From Belnapia sp. (GTDB lineage: Bacteria; Pseudomonadota; Alphaproteobacteria; Acetobacterales; Acetobacteraceae), in NCBI GenBank assembly GCA_028291445.1, contig JAQGIA010000641.1, positions 1 to 7,528 of the forward strand: 7,528 nucleotides of DNA. Direction: 5' to 3'. The notes beneath the pieces are model-generated. The model had not been told where the DNA came from and searched no databases. It saw only the letters and a program-made list of their open reading frames with translations. Below are positions 1-5,328 of the stretch, piece after piece. Positions within the stretch are counted from its first letter, which is position 1, and the number at the start of each line of letters is the position of its first letter. The translations under genes and the position numbers were made by a program.

Positions 1-761
1 GCACCATGGCCGACAAGGAAGGCCGCGCGGCCGCCTATGGCCCGGTCTACTACGAGGTGCCGCTGCCGGCGCCCGGCGAGGCCAAGCGCGCCATCATGGA
101 CAGCTACACCAAGGAGCACTCGGACGAATACCAGTCCCAGGCGCTCATCGACCTGGCCTTCCGCATGCGCGAGAGCATCCCCTCGACCGACGAGATCGAG
201 CGGATCGTCATCCACACCAGCCACCACACCCATTACGTGATCGGCACCGGCGCCAACGACCCGCAGAAGATGGATCCGAAGGCGAGCCGCGAGACGCTCG
301 ACCATTCCATCATGTACATCTTCGCCGTCGCCCTGCAGGACGGCCGCTGGCACCATGTGGACAGCTATGCCCCGAAGCGGGCCGGCCGCGCCGATACCAT
401 CCGCCTCTGGCACAAGATCGAGACCACCGAGGATCCGGAATGGACCCGGCGCTATCATTCACGCGATCCGAACGAGCTGTCCTTCGGCGGCCGCGTGGAG
501 ATCTTCCTGAAGGACGGCACGACGCTGGTCGACGAGATGGCGGTGGCCAATGCCCATCCGAACGGCGCCAGGCCCTTCGGCCGGGCCGACTACATCAACA
601 AGTTCCAGATCATGACCGATGGCCTCATCTCGGCGCGGGAGAGCAACCGCTTCCTCGCCGACGTGCAGGACCTGGCCAGGATCCCGGCCGGCGAGCTGCA
701 CCTGCTGAACGTCGCCATGCCGGCCGGCAGCGTGGCCGAGGGCAAGCCGGGCATCTTCTGA
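1..761 (+). CDS. prpD: 2-methylcitrate dehydratase PrpD (MmgE/PrpD family), 3' part only
   Basis: This is the C-terminal part of PrpD, which dehydrates 2-methylcitrate to 2-methyl-cis-aconitate in the cytoplasmic methylcitrate cycle. The open frame runs in from the window edge: the codon before the first ATG (position 6) is an in-frame ACC, so that ATG is probably internal. About 252 residues are visible, roughly half of the usual 450-500. Recognisable family stretches are KEHSDEYQSQALIDLA (about residues 36-51 counted from the ATG), GTGANDPQKMDPKASRETLDH (about 80-100) and SIMYIFAVALQDGRWHH just after it. The wording resembles the actinobacterial/alphaproteobacterial PrpD branch more than E. 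coli PrpD, from memory of those sequences. The next gene is prpC on the same strand after 109 bases, the order also known for prpDC of Mycobacterium tuberculosis. A different MmgE/PrpD-family dehydratase is possible in principle, but the prpC neighbour argues against it. The stop is TGA at 759-761. Confidence 0.88.
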   Translation, partial: TMADKEGRAAAYGPVYYEVPLPAPGEAKRAIMDSYTKEHSDEYQSQALIDLAFRMRESIPSTDEIERIVIHTSHHTHYVIGTGANDPQKMDPKASRETLDHSIMYIFAVALQDGRWHHVDSYAPKRAGRADTIRLWHKIETTEDPEWTRRYHSRDPNELSFGGRVEIFLKDGTTLVDEMAVANAHPNGARPFGRADYINKFQIMTDGLISARESNRFLADVQDLARIPAGELHLLNVAMPAGSVAEGKPGIF

Positions 762-816
762 GCCGCCGTCTTCCCAGCCGGGCATCGTCCAAGCCGGGCC
801 ATCTGCTGACCAAGGA

Positions 817-836
817 GGGGCGGCACCCGCCGCCCC
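817..836 (+). other. GC-rich hairpin in the prpD-prpC gap
   Basis: GGGGCGGC (817-824) pairs with GCCGCCCC (829-836) around the loop ACCC, giving 8 base pairs, all G-C. No T-run follows, so it does not look like a standard intrinsic terminator. It lies between prpD and prpC, 34 bases before the prpC start, where it could stabilise the upstream mRNA or lower read-through. Both roles are inference. Confidence 0.4.
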
Positions 837-870
837 CGCCCGCCATCCTCACGCAACGGGAGAACCAGCC

Positions 871-2004
871 ATGAGCGAACCCACCCCCGACATCAAGAAG
901 GGCCTCGTCGGCGTCTACGCCGATGTCTCCACCGTCTCCAAGGTGATGCCCGAGACCAATAGCCTGACCTACCGCGGCTATGCGGTGCAGGAGCTGTGCG
1001 AGGAGTGCAGCTTCGAGGAGGTCGCCTACCTGCTGTGGAACGGCGAGCTGCCGACCAAGGCGCAGCTCACCGCCTTCAACGCCGAGGTCGCTGCCCAGCG
1101 CGCCATCAGTCCGGCGCTGCACCGCGTCATCAAGGAGTTCCCGCACGGCGGCCATCCGATGGACGCCATCCGCACCGCCGTCTCCTTCATGGGGATGGAG
1201 GATCCCGAAAGCGCCGACGTCAGCGAGCCCGCAACCCGCCGCAAGGCTGCCCGGCTGCTGGCCAAGATCCCGACCGCCATCGCCGCCGCGCATCGCGCCA
1301 GCAAGGGGCTCGAGCCGATCGAGCCGAACCCGGCCCATAGCTTCGGCGAGAATTTCTTCAACCTGGTCTTCGGCAAGGTGCCGGCGCCGGAGGTGCTGAA
1401 GGCCTTCGACGTTTCCCTCATCCTCTATGCCGAGCATACCTTCAACGCTTCGACCTATACCGCGCGGCTGGTCACCTCGACCGGGGCCGATATCCACGGC
1501 GCCATCACCGCCGGCATCGCCGCGTTGAAGGGCCCGCTGCACGGCGGCGCCAACGAGGCCGTGATGCATATGCTGAAGGAGGTCGGCGGCCCCGACCACG
1601 CCGAGGAGTGGCTCTCGACCCGCTTCGACCACAAGGCGCTGGTGATGGGCTTCGGCCATCGGGTCTACAAGACCGGCGACAGTCGCGTGCCGACGATGAC
1701 CAAATACGCCGAGAAGATGGCCGAGGTGGTCGGCGACAACACCTGGATGAACACCTCCCGCGTGCTGGCGGCGAAGATGCTCAAGGAGAAGAACATCCAC
1801 CCGAACCTCGATTTCCCGGCCGGCCCCGCCTACTACCTGATGGGCTTCGACATCCCGCTGTTCACGCCGATCTTCGTCGCCGCCCGCGTCACCGGCTGGT
1901 CGGCGCATGTGATCGAACAGGCCGCCGACAACCGGCTCATCCGCCCGCTGTCGCACTACACCGGGCCGGAGCAGCGCCCGGTGGTGCCGATGAACCAGCG
2001 CTGA
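871..2004 (+). CDS. prpC: 2-methylcitrate synthase (short-type citrate synthase family)
   Basis: The 377-residue enzyme condenses propionyl-CoA with oxaloacetate to 2-methylcitrate in the cytoplasm, the entry step of the methylcitrate cycle. The citrate synthase catalytic residues are all visible: His224 in GPLHGGANEA, His263 in GFGHRVYKTGD, and Asp314 in NLDFPAGPAYY. The AEHTFNASTYTAR motif (187-199) and the YRGY motif (34-37) are also present. The length matches PrpC/CitZ-type enzymes (about 370-390) and is shorter than the 430-residue Gram-negative hexameric GltA, whose N-terminal extension is missing. The ATG is preceded by GGGAGA (858-863) with about 7 bases of spacing. The gene follows prpD in what looks like a prpD-prpC operon. 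No prpB (methylisocitrate lyase) follows; hairpins close the unit after the stop. Members of this branch may also accept acetyl-CoA, so a secondary citrate synthase role cannot be excluded. The methylcitrate assignment rests mainly on the prpD neighbour. Confidence 0.92.
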   Translation: MSEPTPDIKKGLVGVYADVSTVSKVMPETNSLTYRGYAVQELCEECSFEEVAYLLWNGELPTKAQLTAFNAEVAAQRAISPALHRVIKEFPHGGHPMDAIRTAVSFMGMEDPESADVSEPATRRKAARLLAKIPTAIAAAHRASKGLEPIEPNPAHSFGENFFNLVFGKVPAPEVLKAFDVSLILYAEHTFNASTYTARLVTSTGADIHGAITAGIAALKGPLHGGANEAVMHMLKEVGGPDHAEEWLSTRFDHKALVMGFGHRVYKTGDSRVPTMTKYAEKMAEVVGDNTWMNTSRVLAAKMLKEKNIHPNLDFPAGPAYYLMGFDIPLFTPIFVAARVTGWSAHVIEQAADNRLIRPLSHYTGPEQRPVVPMNQR

Positions 2005-2009
2005 CGCGA

Positions 2010-2050
2010 CGGCGTCGCACCTGCGACGCCGAAGCCACGCGGACCCGCGT
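2010..2050 (+). other. two hairpins just after prpC
   Basis: CGGCGTCGC (2010-2018) pairs with GCGACGCCG (2023-2031) around a 4-base loop, giving 9 base pairs that begin six bases past the stop codon. ACGCG (2037-2041) then pairs with CGCGT (2046-2050). Neither has a T-run. Together with the stronger hairpin at 2059-2085 they form three successive stems at the 3' end of prpC, probably helping termination or protecting the transcript end (inference). Confidence 0.5.
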
Positions 2051-2058
2051 CGAGAACG

Positions 2059-2087
2059 ACGGCCGCCGGTACATCCGGCGGCCGTTT
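2059..2087 (+). terminator. likely intrinsic terminator of the prpD-prpC unit
   Basis: ACGGCCGCCGG (2059-2069) pairs perfectly with CCGGCGGCCGT (2075-2085), an 11-base-pair GC-rich stem with the 5-base loop TACAT, followed by a short TTT (2085-2087). The stem is strong, but the T-tract is short, as is common in GC-rich genomes. It lies about 55 bases after the prpC stop and just before a long gene-free region, so termination of prpD-prpC is the natural reading. Confidence 0.7.
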
Positions 2088-2124
2088 GCAATTGCCGCCC
2101 ACGCGCAGGAGGGCGCCGCAACGC

Positions 2125-2184
2125 GCACACGCATAAAAGCGCAACATGAATTGCGGTTTCTGTTGACAGGCTGGTTGCGTGTGC
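2125..2184. promoter_or_regulatory. inverted repeat spanning the candidate promoter
   Basis: GCACACGCA (2125-2133) is the reverse complement of TGCGTGTGC (2176-2184), a perfect 9-base match. The right arm lies in the spacer of the candidate promoter and the left arm about 30 bases upstream of its -35 box. This spacing could serve a looping or dimeric regulator, but a chance match is quite possible. Confidence 0.3.
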
Positions 2185-2191
2185 AGATAGC
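2163..2191 (+). promoter_or_regulatory. candidate sigma-70-type promoter
   Basis: A perfect TTGACA (2163-2168) is followed after 17 bases by GATAGC (2186-2191), a weak -10 hexamer with three of six consensus positions. The surrounding 2130-2190 stretch is the most AT-rich part of this intergenic region. The element points toward the histone-like gene. The perfect -35 and ideal spacing support it; the poor -10 lowers confidence. Confidence 0.5.
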
Positions 2192-2242
2192 GTGCGTTTG
2201 CGCGCATGGTGTTGCCCGCGATTCGTCCAACGGTGCAAGCAC

Positions 2243-2279
2243 CGGCACGGATCGCAGGCATACCGACAGCATCGTGCCG
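2243..2279 (+). other. stem-loop in the candidate leader RNA
   Basis: CGGCACG (2243-2249) pairs with CGTGCCG (2273-2279). After one bulged G (2250), AT (2251-2252) pairs with AT (2271-2272), giving 9 pairs and an 18-base loop. A small alternative stem, CGGTG (2231-2235) with CACCG (2240-2244), overlaps its 5' foot, so the two would be mutually exclusive. They sit soon after the predicted transcription start. Confidence 0.4.
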
Positions 2280-2292
2280 CAGCAGGGAAGGA

Positions 2293-2306
2293 CGGTCCAT
2301 GGACCG
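2293..2306. promoter_or_regulatory. 14-base perfect palindrome
   Basis: CGGTCCATGGACCG reads the same on both strands. It lies in the gene-free leader about 100 bases downstream of the candidate promoter. As DNA it could bind a dimeric regulator. As RNA it has no loop and would have to open in the centre to fold back. Function unknown. Confidence 0.35.
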
Positions 2307-2578
2307 CAGGCAGGAACGGCGTGGCGGCAGCAGAATTCGCCGACCATTCCGCGCCGACGCAGGGCGAAATCTTAGCGCTCCGCGGCGGATACGCGAAGGA
2401 CGGACCAATGATGCGGCGACCGGCCGCCGATCATCCGCCACCGCTTGCTGCCCGTTCGGTCCGGACCGCGACGACCACGCAGCCAGGCGCGATCCCGTCG
2501 CGCGGCGTGGCCGTCGTACCGCCGAGACTGCCGCCACCGCGGCCATGAAGGCCCGTTCCTTCGTCGGCCCATTCCCTG

Positions 2579-2631
2579 GTCGAATGCCTCCGGTCGGATG
2601 CACCACACTCGCACATCTCACAGTCGAATGC
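2579..2631. repeat. three short direct repeats upstream of the histone-like gene
   Basis: GTCGAATGC occurs at 2579-2587 and 2623-2631, with a one-mismatch copy, GTCGGATGC, at 2593-2601. The last copy ends just before the Shine-Dalgarno. They could be regulator half-sites or a decaying short duplication. The role is unknown. Confidence 0.4.
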
Positions 2632-2633
2632 GT

Positions 2634-2639
2634 AAGGAG
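2634..2639 (+). promoter_or_regulatory. Shine-Dalgarno that sets the GTG start at 2649
   Basis: AAGGAG lies 9 bases before GTG (2649-2651). No comparable ribosome site precedes the in-frame upstream ATGs (2445, 2628) or the in-frame downstream ATG (2694), so the GTG is preferred as the start codon. Confidence 0.75.
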
Positions 2640-2648
2640 AGCCCACCC

Positions 2649-3398
2649 GTGACCGATACCCCCGACGTCCCCGCCATTGGCCGCGCCCAGCCGATGGCCG
2701 TGTCCACCACCCGCCGCACCGCGAAGAAGCCCGCCACCGCACGCGGCCGCGCCGCCGCGGTGAAGAAGCCGGCCGCCCGCACGGCCGCGCCGAAGAAAGC
2801 GGTTGCCGCGAAGAAGCCGGCCGCGCGCAAGGCCCCCGCGAAGGCGGTGAAGGCGGCGCCGAAGCGCGCCGCCGCGGCGAAGAAGCCGGCGGCCCGCAAG
2901 GCTCCTGCCCGCAAGGCGCCGGCCCGCACGGCGCCCGCGCGTAAGGCGCCCGCGCGCAAGGCGACGGCGAAGGCGGCACCGAAGCGCGCTGCCGCGACGA
3001 AGAAGCCGGTCGCCCGCAGGGCCCCCGCGAAGGCGGTGAAGGCGGCGCCGAAGCGCGCCGCCACTCGCACGGCCGCGCCGAAGAAGGCGGTTGCCGCGAA
3101 GAAGCCGGCCGCGCGCAAGGCCCCCGCGAAGGCGGTGAAGGCGGCGCCGAAGCGCGCTGCCGCGACGAAGAAGCCGGTGGCCCGCAAGGCTCCTGCCCGC
3201 ATGGCGCCTGCCAAGGCGACGAAGGCCGCGCCGCGCAAGGCAGCGGCGCCGAAGGCTCCCGCCGTCTCCGCCCGTTCCGAGGCGGCGAAGAAGGGTGCGG
3301 CGACCCGCGCCGCGCGCAAGGCCGAGAAGATGGCTGCCGCCGTCACGCCGGCGCCAGCGCCCGCCGCACCGACCGAAAGCGAGACCCCGGCGACCTGA
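2649..3398 (+). CDS. histone H1/AlgP-like Lys-Ala-Pro-rich DNA-binding protein
   Basis: The protein has 249 residues, starts at GTG, and is made almost entirely of Ala, Lys, Pro and Arg. After a short less basic N-terminus (about 1-20) comes a long repeat region (about 21-205) built from units such as AAKKPAARKAPAKAVKAAPKRAA, met in three main copies starting near residues 54, 119 and 150. Then follow a basic helix-like stretch (SARSEAAKKGAATRAARKAEK, about 207-227) and a short Pro/Ala tail ending in TESETPAT. Such KPAA-type tails are known in bacterial H1-like proteins (AlgP of Pseudomonas, Hc1/Hc2 of Chlamydia). The expected role is nucleoid binding through the disordered, positively charged chain. 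No globular domain, signal peptide or membrane segment is visible. The gene follows a long candidate leader and ends before two strong hairpins. A polyhydroxyalkanoate-granule or RNA-binding role is an alternative. The family assignment rests on composition and repeats, not on a catalytic motif. Confidence 0.8.
   Translation: MTDTPDVPAIGRAQPMAVSTTRRTAKKPATARGRAAAVKKPAARTAAPKKAVAAKKPAARKAPAKAVKAAPKRAAAAKKPAARKAPARKAPARTAPARKAPARKATAKAAPKRAAATKKPVARRAPAKAVKAAPKRAATRTAAPKKAVAAKKPAARKAPAKAVKAAPKRAAATKKPVARKAPARMAPAKATKAAPRKAAAPKAPAVSARSEAAKKGAATRAARKAEKMAAAVTPAPAPAAPTESETPAT
2778..3208 (+). repeat. long in-frame direct repeats within the histone-like gene
   Basis: Bases 2778-2920 and 3066-3208 form two copies of 143 bases that differ at only 5 positions by hand comparison. 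They are offset by 288 bases, exactly 96 codons. A shorter third copy of the core, beginning GGCCCCCGCGAAGGCGG, starts at 3020, with siblings at 2831 and 3119 (offsets 189 and 99 bases, both multiples of three). Recombination or slippage between copies would change protein length without breaking the frame. Confidence 0.85.
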
Positions 3399-3405
3399 TC
3401 GCCGC

Positions 3406-3433
3406 GGGCGCCGTTCCGCAGGGGACGGCGCCC
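3406..3433 (+). terminator. hairpin after the histone-like gene
   Basis: GGGCGCCGT (3406-3414) pairs with ACGGCGCCC (3425-3433). The stem extends inward through a T-G wobble and two C-G pairs to the 4-base loop GCAG, giving 12 pairs. It begins 8 bases after the TGA stop. No T-run follows, so it may terminate inefficiently or act as a 3' stabiliser. It is followed closely by a second, larger hairpin. Confidence 0.55.
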
Positions 3434-3448
3434 AGCCCGTGCCGAAGG

Positions 3449-3493
3449 CCGAAGCCGCTGCAGCCGTGCCATGCACGGATGCAGCGGCTTCGG
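3449..3493. terminator. 45-base near-perfect hairpin between convergent genes
   Basis: CCGAAGCCGCTGCA (3449-3462) pairs over 14 bases with TGCAGCGGCTTCGG (3480-3493). After one G-A mismatch, CCGTG (3464-3468) pairs with CACGG (3474-3478) around a 5-base loop, giving 19 pairs in total. The hairpin lies between the end of the plus-strand histone-like gene and the end of the minus-strand exported-protein gene, and its symmetry would serve both directions. Only TT follows on the plus strand. A dispersed palindromic repeat is an alternative reading. Confidence 0.6.
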
Positions 3494-3633
3494 TTGCTAC
3501 TCGCGTAAGCCAATTAATTCCCGGACGCATTCGCCCGAGCTGAGCTTGCCTCAGGCAGCCAGCGTCTCGCCCTGGCGGATGAGCCCCGCGTTTCGCCGTG
3601 CCGCGGCCGGCGATCCTGCTCGGGGCGGCACCC

Positions 3634-4224
3634 TTAGCCGGGGTGGGAGACCGCCCGTTCGGCCGCTTCGGTCGCCCGCTCGGCAGCATCCCGGTTGCCA
3701 CGCCGCAGCGCGGTGCGCGCCTCCAGCAGCGGGGTCATCGCCCCGGCCGGGACCGCGAGGCCGGCCGCCTGGGCGTTCAGCAGCGCCGTCTCGGCCTGTT
3801 CCAGCTTGCCATCGGCCTCGCGGGCACCGTGGCGGCTGTGATGGCTGCGCAGCTCGGCCTCGGCGCCCTGGAGCAGCCGGTCCACCTCGGGCATGGACGC
3901 CGCCACGCTGGAGGCAGCCAAGGCGGGGGCAGCCGGCAGCGGCTCGGGGGCCGTGGCGGCAGCCTGCGCCGGCGCGGCCGGGGCCAAGCGGAAGGATCGC
4001 ATTTCGGGGTTCTCGGCCCCCGGGCGCTGCATCGAGGCGCCGGTCGCCCGGACCCCGGGCAGGTTGCCGGTCATGCCGGGTACCATCCGGTCGATCCCTT
4101 CGCCGTTGCTGTCGTCGGCCAGGGCCGGCCTGGGAGCGATGAGGCCGGGAACGATGACGCCAGCGGCCAGCAAGGCCACGGCGAAGCGGGTGGGCGATAC
4201 GATGATCCGCATGAGGGTTCGCAT
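3634..4224 (-). CDS. small exported protein of unknown function
   Basis: A 196-residue protein that I do not recognise. Its N-terminus, starting MRTLMRI, is a clear Sec signal peptide: basic residues, a hydrophobic core (about 14-30), and a likely cleavage ALA-DDS after residue 36. The mature part has a Gly/Pro/Met-rich section (about 40-75), an Ala/Pro-rich linker (about 81-110), and a charged helical C-terminal half (about 111-192) with heptad-like runs such as EVDRLLQGAEAELR and DAAERATEAAERA. This suggests a periplasmic or outer-envelope helical or coiled-coil protein. The start at 4224 is preferred over the in-frame ATGs at 4269 and 4236 because AGGAT lies 6 bases upstream and the signal peptide then has normal length. 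Third-position GC is high, as in the other genes. It follows the DMT permease gene after 124 bases on the same strand. The stop is TAA. Confidence 0.7.
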   Translation of the reverse strand: MRTLMRIIVSPTRFAVALLAAGVIVPGLIAPRPALADDSNGEGIDRMVPGMTGNLPGVRATGASMQRPGAENPEMRSFRLAPAAPAQAAATAPEPLPAAPALAASSVAASMPEVDRLLQGAEAELRSHHSRHGAREADGKLEQAETALLNAQAAGLAVPAGAMTPLLEARTALRRGNRDAAERATEAAERAVSHPG

Positions 4225-4297
4225 GGGTGCATCCTGCATCAGGGGTGTCGCGCGGGCAGCCTTGGACACCTAGGCCGCCGACATGGACGACCAAGCC

Positions 4298-4317
4298 ACC
4301 AGGGCATGAACCCTGGT
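4298..4317 (-). terminator. weak hairpin after the DMT permease gene
   Basis: ACCAGGG (4298-4304) pairs with CCCTGGT (4311-4317) around a 6-base loop. It lies about 30 bases past the permease stop on the minus strand. No T-run follows in the minus direction, so it is at best a weak terminator. The downstream exported-protein gene may be partly read through or have its own promoter, which I could not identify. Confidence 0.4.
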
Positions 4318-4348
4318 CCAGATGGCGCACGCCCCCGCGACCCTGGCG

Positions 4349-5254
4349 TCAGCGCCCGGCCAGCACCAGCACCACCCCCAGCACCACCGTCAACGCGCCG
4401 AACACTTCCGCCCGGCTCGGCGATTCCTTCAGGTAGAAGCGGCTGAACAGCAGGGTCATCAGGATCTCCACCTGGCCCACGGCGCGCACCAGCGCGACCG
4501 GCGCCAGGGCGAAGGCGCTGAACCAGCAGGCGGAGCCGCAGGCCGAGAGCGCGCCGACCTGGGCGCTGGTCCGCCATGTGGTGAAGACCGCGCGCAGCTG
4601 CATCGGCTCGCGGGCCAGCAGCCAGCTTCCCTGCATCAGGGTTTGCAGCACATTGGCGACCACCAGCGTCACCAGCGCGCGCAGGATCGGGTCATCCCCC
4701 GGCAGCGACAGGTTGGCCGCCTTCACCAGCACGCTGGTCAGCGCGAAGAAGAACCCCGCCGCCAGGCCGCAGACCGCCGCCGGCTGCACCGTCGCCCGGG
4801 CCAATTCCCGCAAGGAGGCCGCGCGTCCCGCGAGCGACAGCCACAGCACGCCGCCGACGCCGATGGCGATGCCGAGCCAGGCCAGGGCGGAGATGTGCTC
4901 GCCCAGCAGCACCAGGGCGAGGATGGCGCCCTGCACCGCCTCGGTCTTGGCATAGGCGGTGCCGACCGCGAAGCCGCGATGGCCGAAGGCCATGATGAGC
5001 AGGTTGGTGCCGAGGATCTGGCCGAGCCCGCCGGCGGCGCAGAGCAGCAGGAAGGTCGCATCGAGGCTGGGCAACGACCCGCCCGTGGCGGCCATGTAGC
5101 TGGCCAGCAGCGCCGCCCCGACCGGCACCCCGTACAGGTAGCGCACCACCGCCGCCGCATTGACCGAGAGCTGGCCGCGCAGCTTCTGCTGCATGGCGGT
5201 GCGCCAGCACTGGAACAGCGCGGCGGTCAGCGTCACCACGACCCATAATTGCAT
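4349..5254 (-). CDS. EamA/RhaT-type DMT-superfamily permease
   Basis: A 301-residue inner-membrane protein with the ten-helix plan of the drug/metabolite transporter superfamily. The two EamA halves are visible. The first ends in TEAVQGAILALVLLGEHISA followed by a Gly-rich helix (about 104-141). The second ends in a matching block from VGQVEILMTLLF to YLKESPSRAEVFGA plus a hydrophobic helix (about 259-299). Both halves carry the characteristic Glu (E119, E277) just before the last helix. Such proteins usually export or exchange amino acids, nucleosides or other small metabolites; the substrate cannot be told from sequence. The gene lies 74 bases downstream of the second Bug receptor on the same strand, so co-transcription is possible, but a permease of this family is not a known partner of Bug receptors. 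The start at 5254 has only a weak GGGCG-like ribosome site, and no better in-frame start is seen. Confidence 0.88.
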   Translation of the reverse strand: MQLWVVVTLTAALFQCWRTAMQQKLRGQLSVNAAAVVRYLYGVPVGAALLASYMAATGGSLPSLDATFLLLCAAGGLGQILGTNLLIMAFGHRGFAVGTAYAKTEAVQGAILALVLLGEHISALAWLGIAIGVGGVLWLSLAGRAASLRELARATVQPAAVCGLAAGFFFALTSVLVKAANLSLPGDDPILRALVTLVVANVLQTLMQGSWLLAREPMQLRAVFTTWRTSAQVGALSACGSACWFSAFALAPVALVRAVGQVEILMTLLFSRFYLKESPSRAEVFGALTVVLGVVLVLAGR

Positions 5255-5328
5255 CAGCCACGCCCGCCCGCTGTGAACCCCATGCTAGGCAGAGCGGGAA
5301 GCGGGCGCCAATCCACCGGCCGCGCGGG

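Larger units (their letters stand above)
2088..2648 (+). other. long gene-free region / probable leader of the histone-like gene
   Basis: No gene is supported in these roughly 560 bases. Open frames cross it, but their third-position GC is clearly lower than in the real genes and their products are Arg-rich and low-complexity. It holds a TTGACA promoter-like box (2163-2168), an inverted repeat around that box (2125-2133 with 2176-2184), a bulged stem-loop (2243-2279), a 14-base palindrome (2293-2306), three near-identical 9-base repeats (2579-2631) and a Shine-Dalgarno (2634-2639). If transcription starts near 2198, the downstream gene would have a leader of about 450 bases. A separate small RNA or an unrecognised short gene remains possible. 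Confidence 0.6.

Noticed and set aside
625..2238. 537-codon open frame on the minus strand opposite prpC
   Set aside because: It is the antisense shadow of prpD/prpC, caused by the high GC content; its text is Arg/Gly/His-rich and matches no family, while prpC has all its catalytic motifs.
2445..2648. N-terminal extension of the histone-like protein from an upstream in-frame ATG
   Set aside because: The extra 68 residues resemble translated non-coding DNA (Arg, His, Cys, Trp mix), and the strong AAGGAG lies just before the GTG at 2649.
2206..2652. Open frame of 148 codons whose TGA overlaps the GTG start of the histone-like gene, which would look like translational coupling
   Set aside because: Third-position GC is clearly lower than in the true genes here, the product is Arg-rich and low-complexity, no ribosome site precedes its ATG, and other frames in the region are equally open. 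The histone-like gene has its own good Shine-Dalgarno.
2763..3208. CRISPR-like or mobile repeat array
   Set aside because: The repeats are in-frame parts of a coding sequence with variable spacing and no unique spacers.
2618..3472. 284-codon minus-strand frame rich in Ala, Gly and Phe opposite the histone-like gene
   Set aside because: It is the complement of the Lys/Ala/Pro codon repeats; the plus-strand frame has the ribosome site and the known H1-like composition.
4244..4270. GGTGTC/GACACC inverted repeat upstream of the exported-protein gene as an operator
   Set aside because: Six-base arms separated by 15 bases are easily expected by chance, and no promoter is recognisable beside them.
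3551..4330. 259-codon minus-strand frame overlapping the exported-protein gene
   Set aside because: The overlapping frame at 3634-4224 has a signal peptide, a ribosome site and better codon use. The longer frame is Arg/Gly/Pro-rich shadow text.
4322..5248. 308-codon plus-strand frame opposite the DMT permease
   Set aside because: It is Gln/Arg/His-rich shadow sequence; the minus-strand frame encodes clear membrane helices with the EamA duplication.
5266..5306. Hairpin between the second receptor and the DMT permease
   Set aside because: Only 7 pairs with a 27-base loop and no T-run; not convincing as a terminator.
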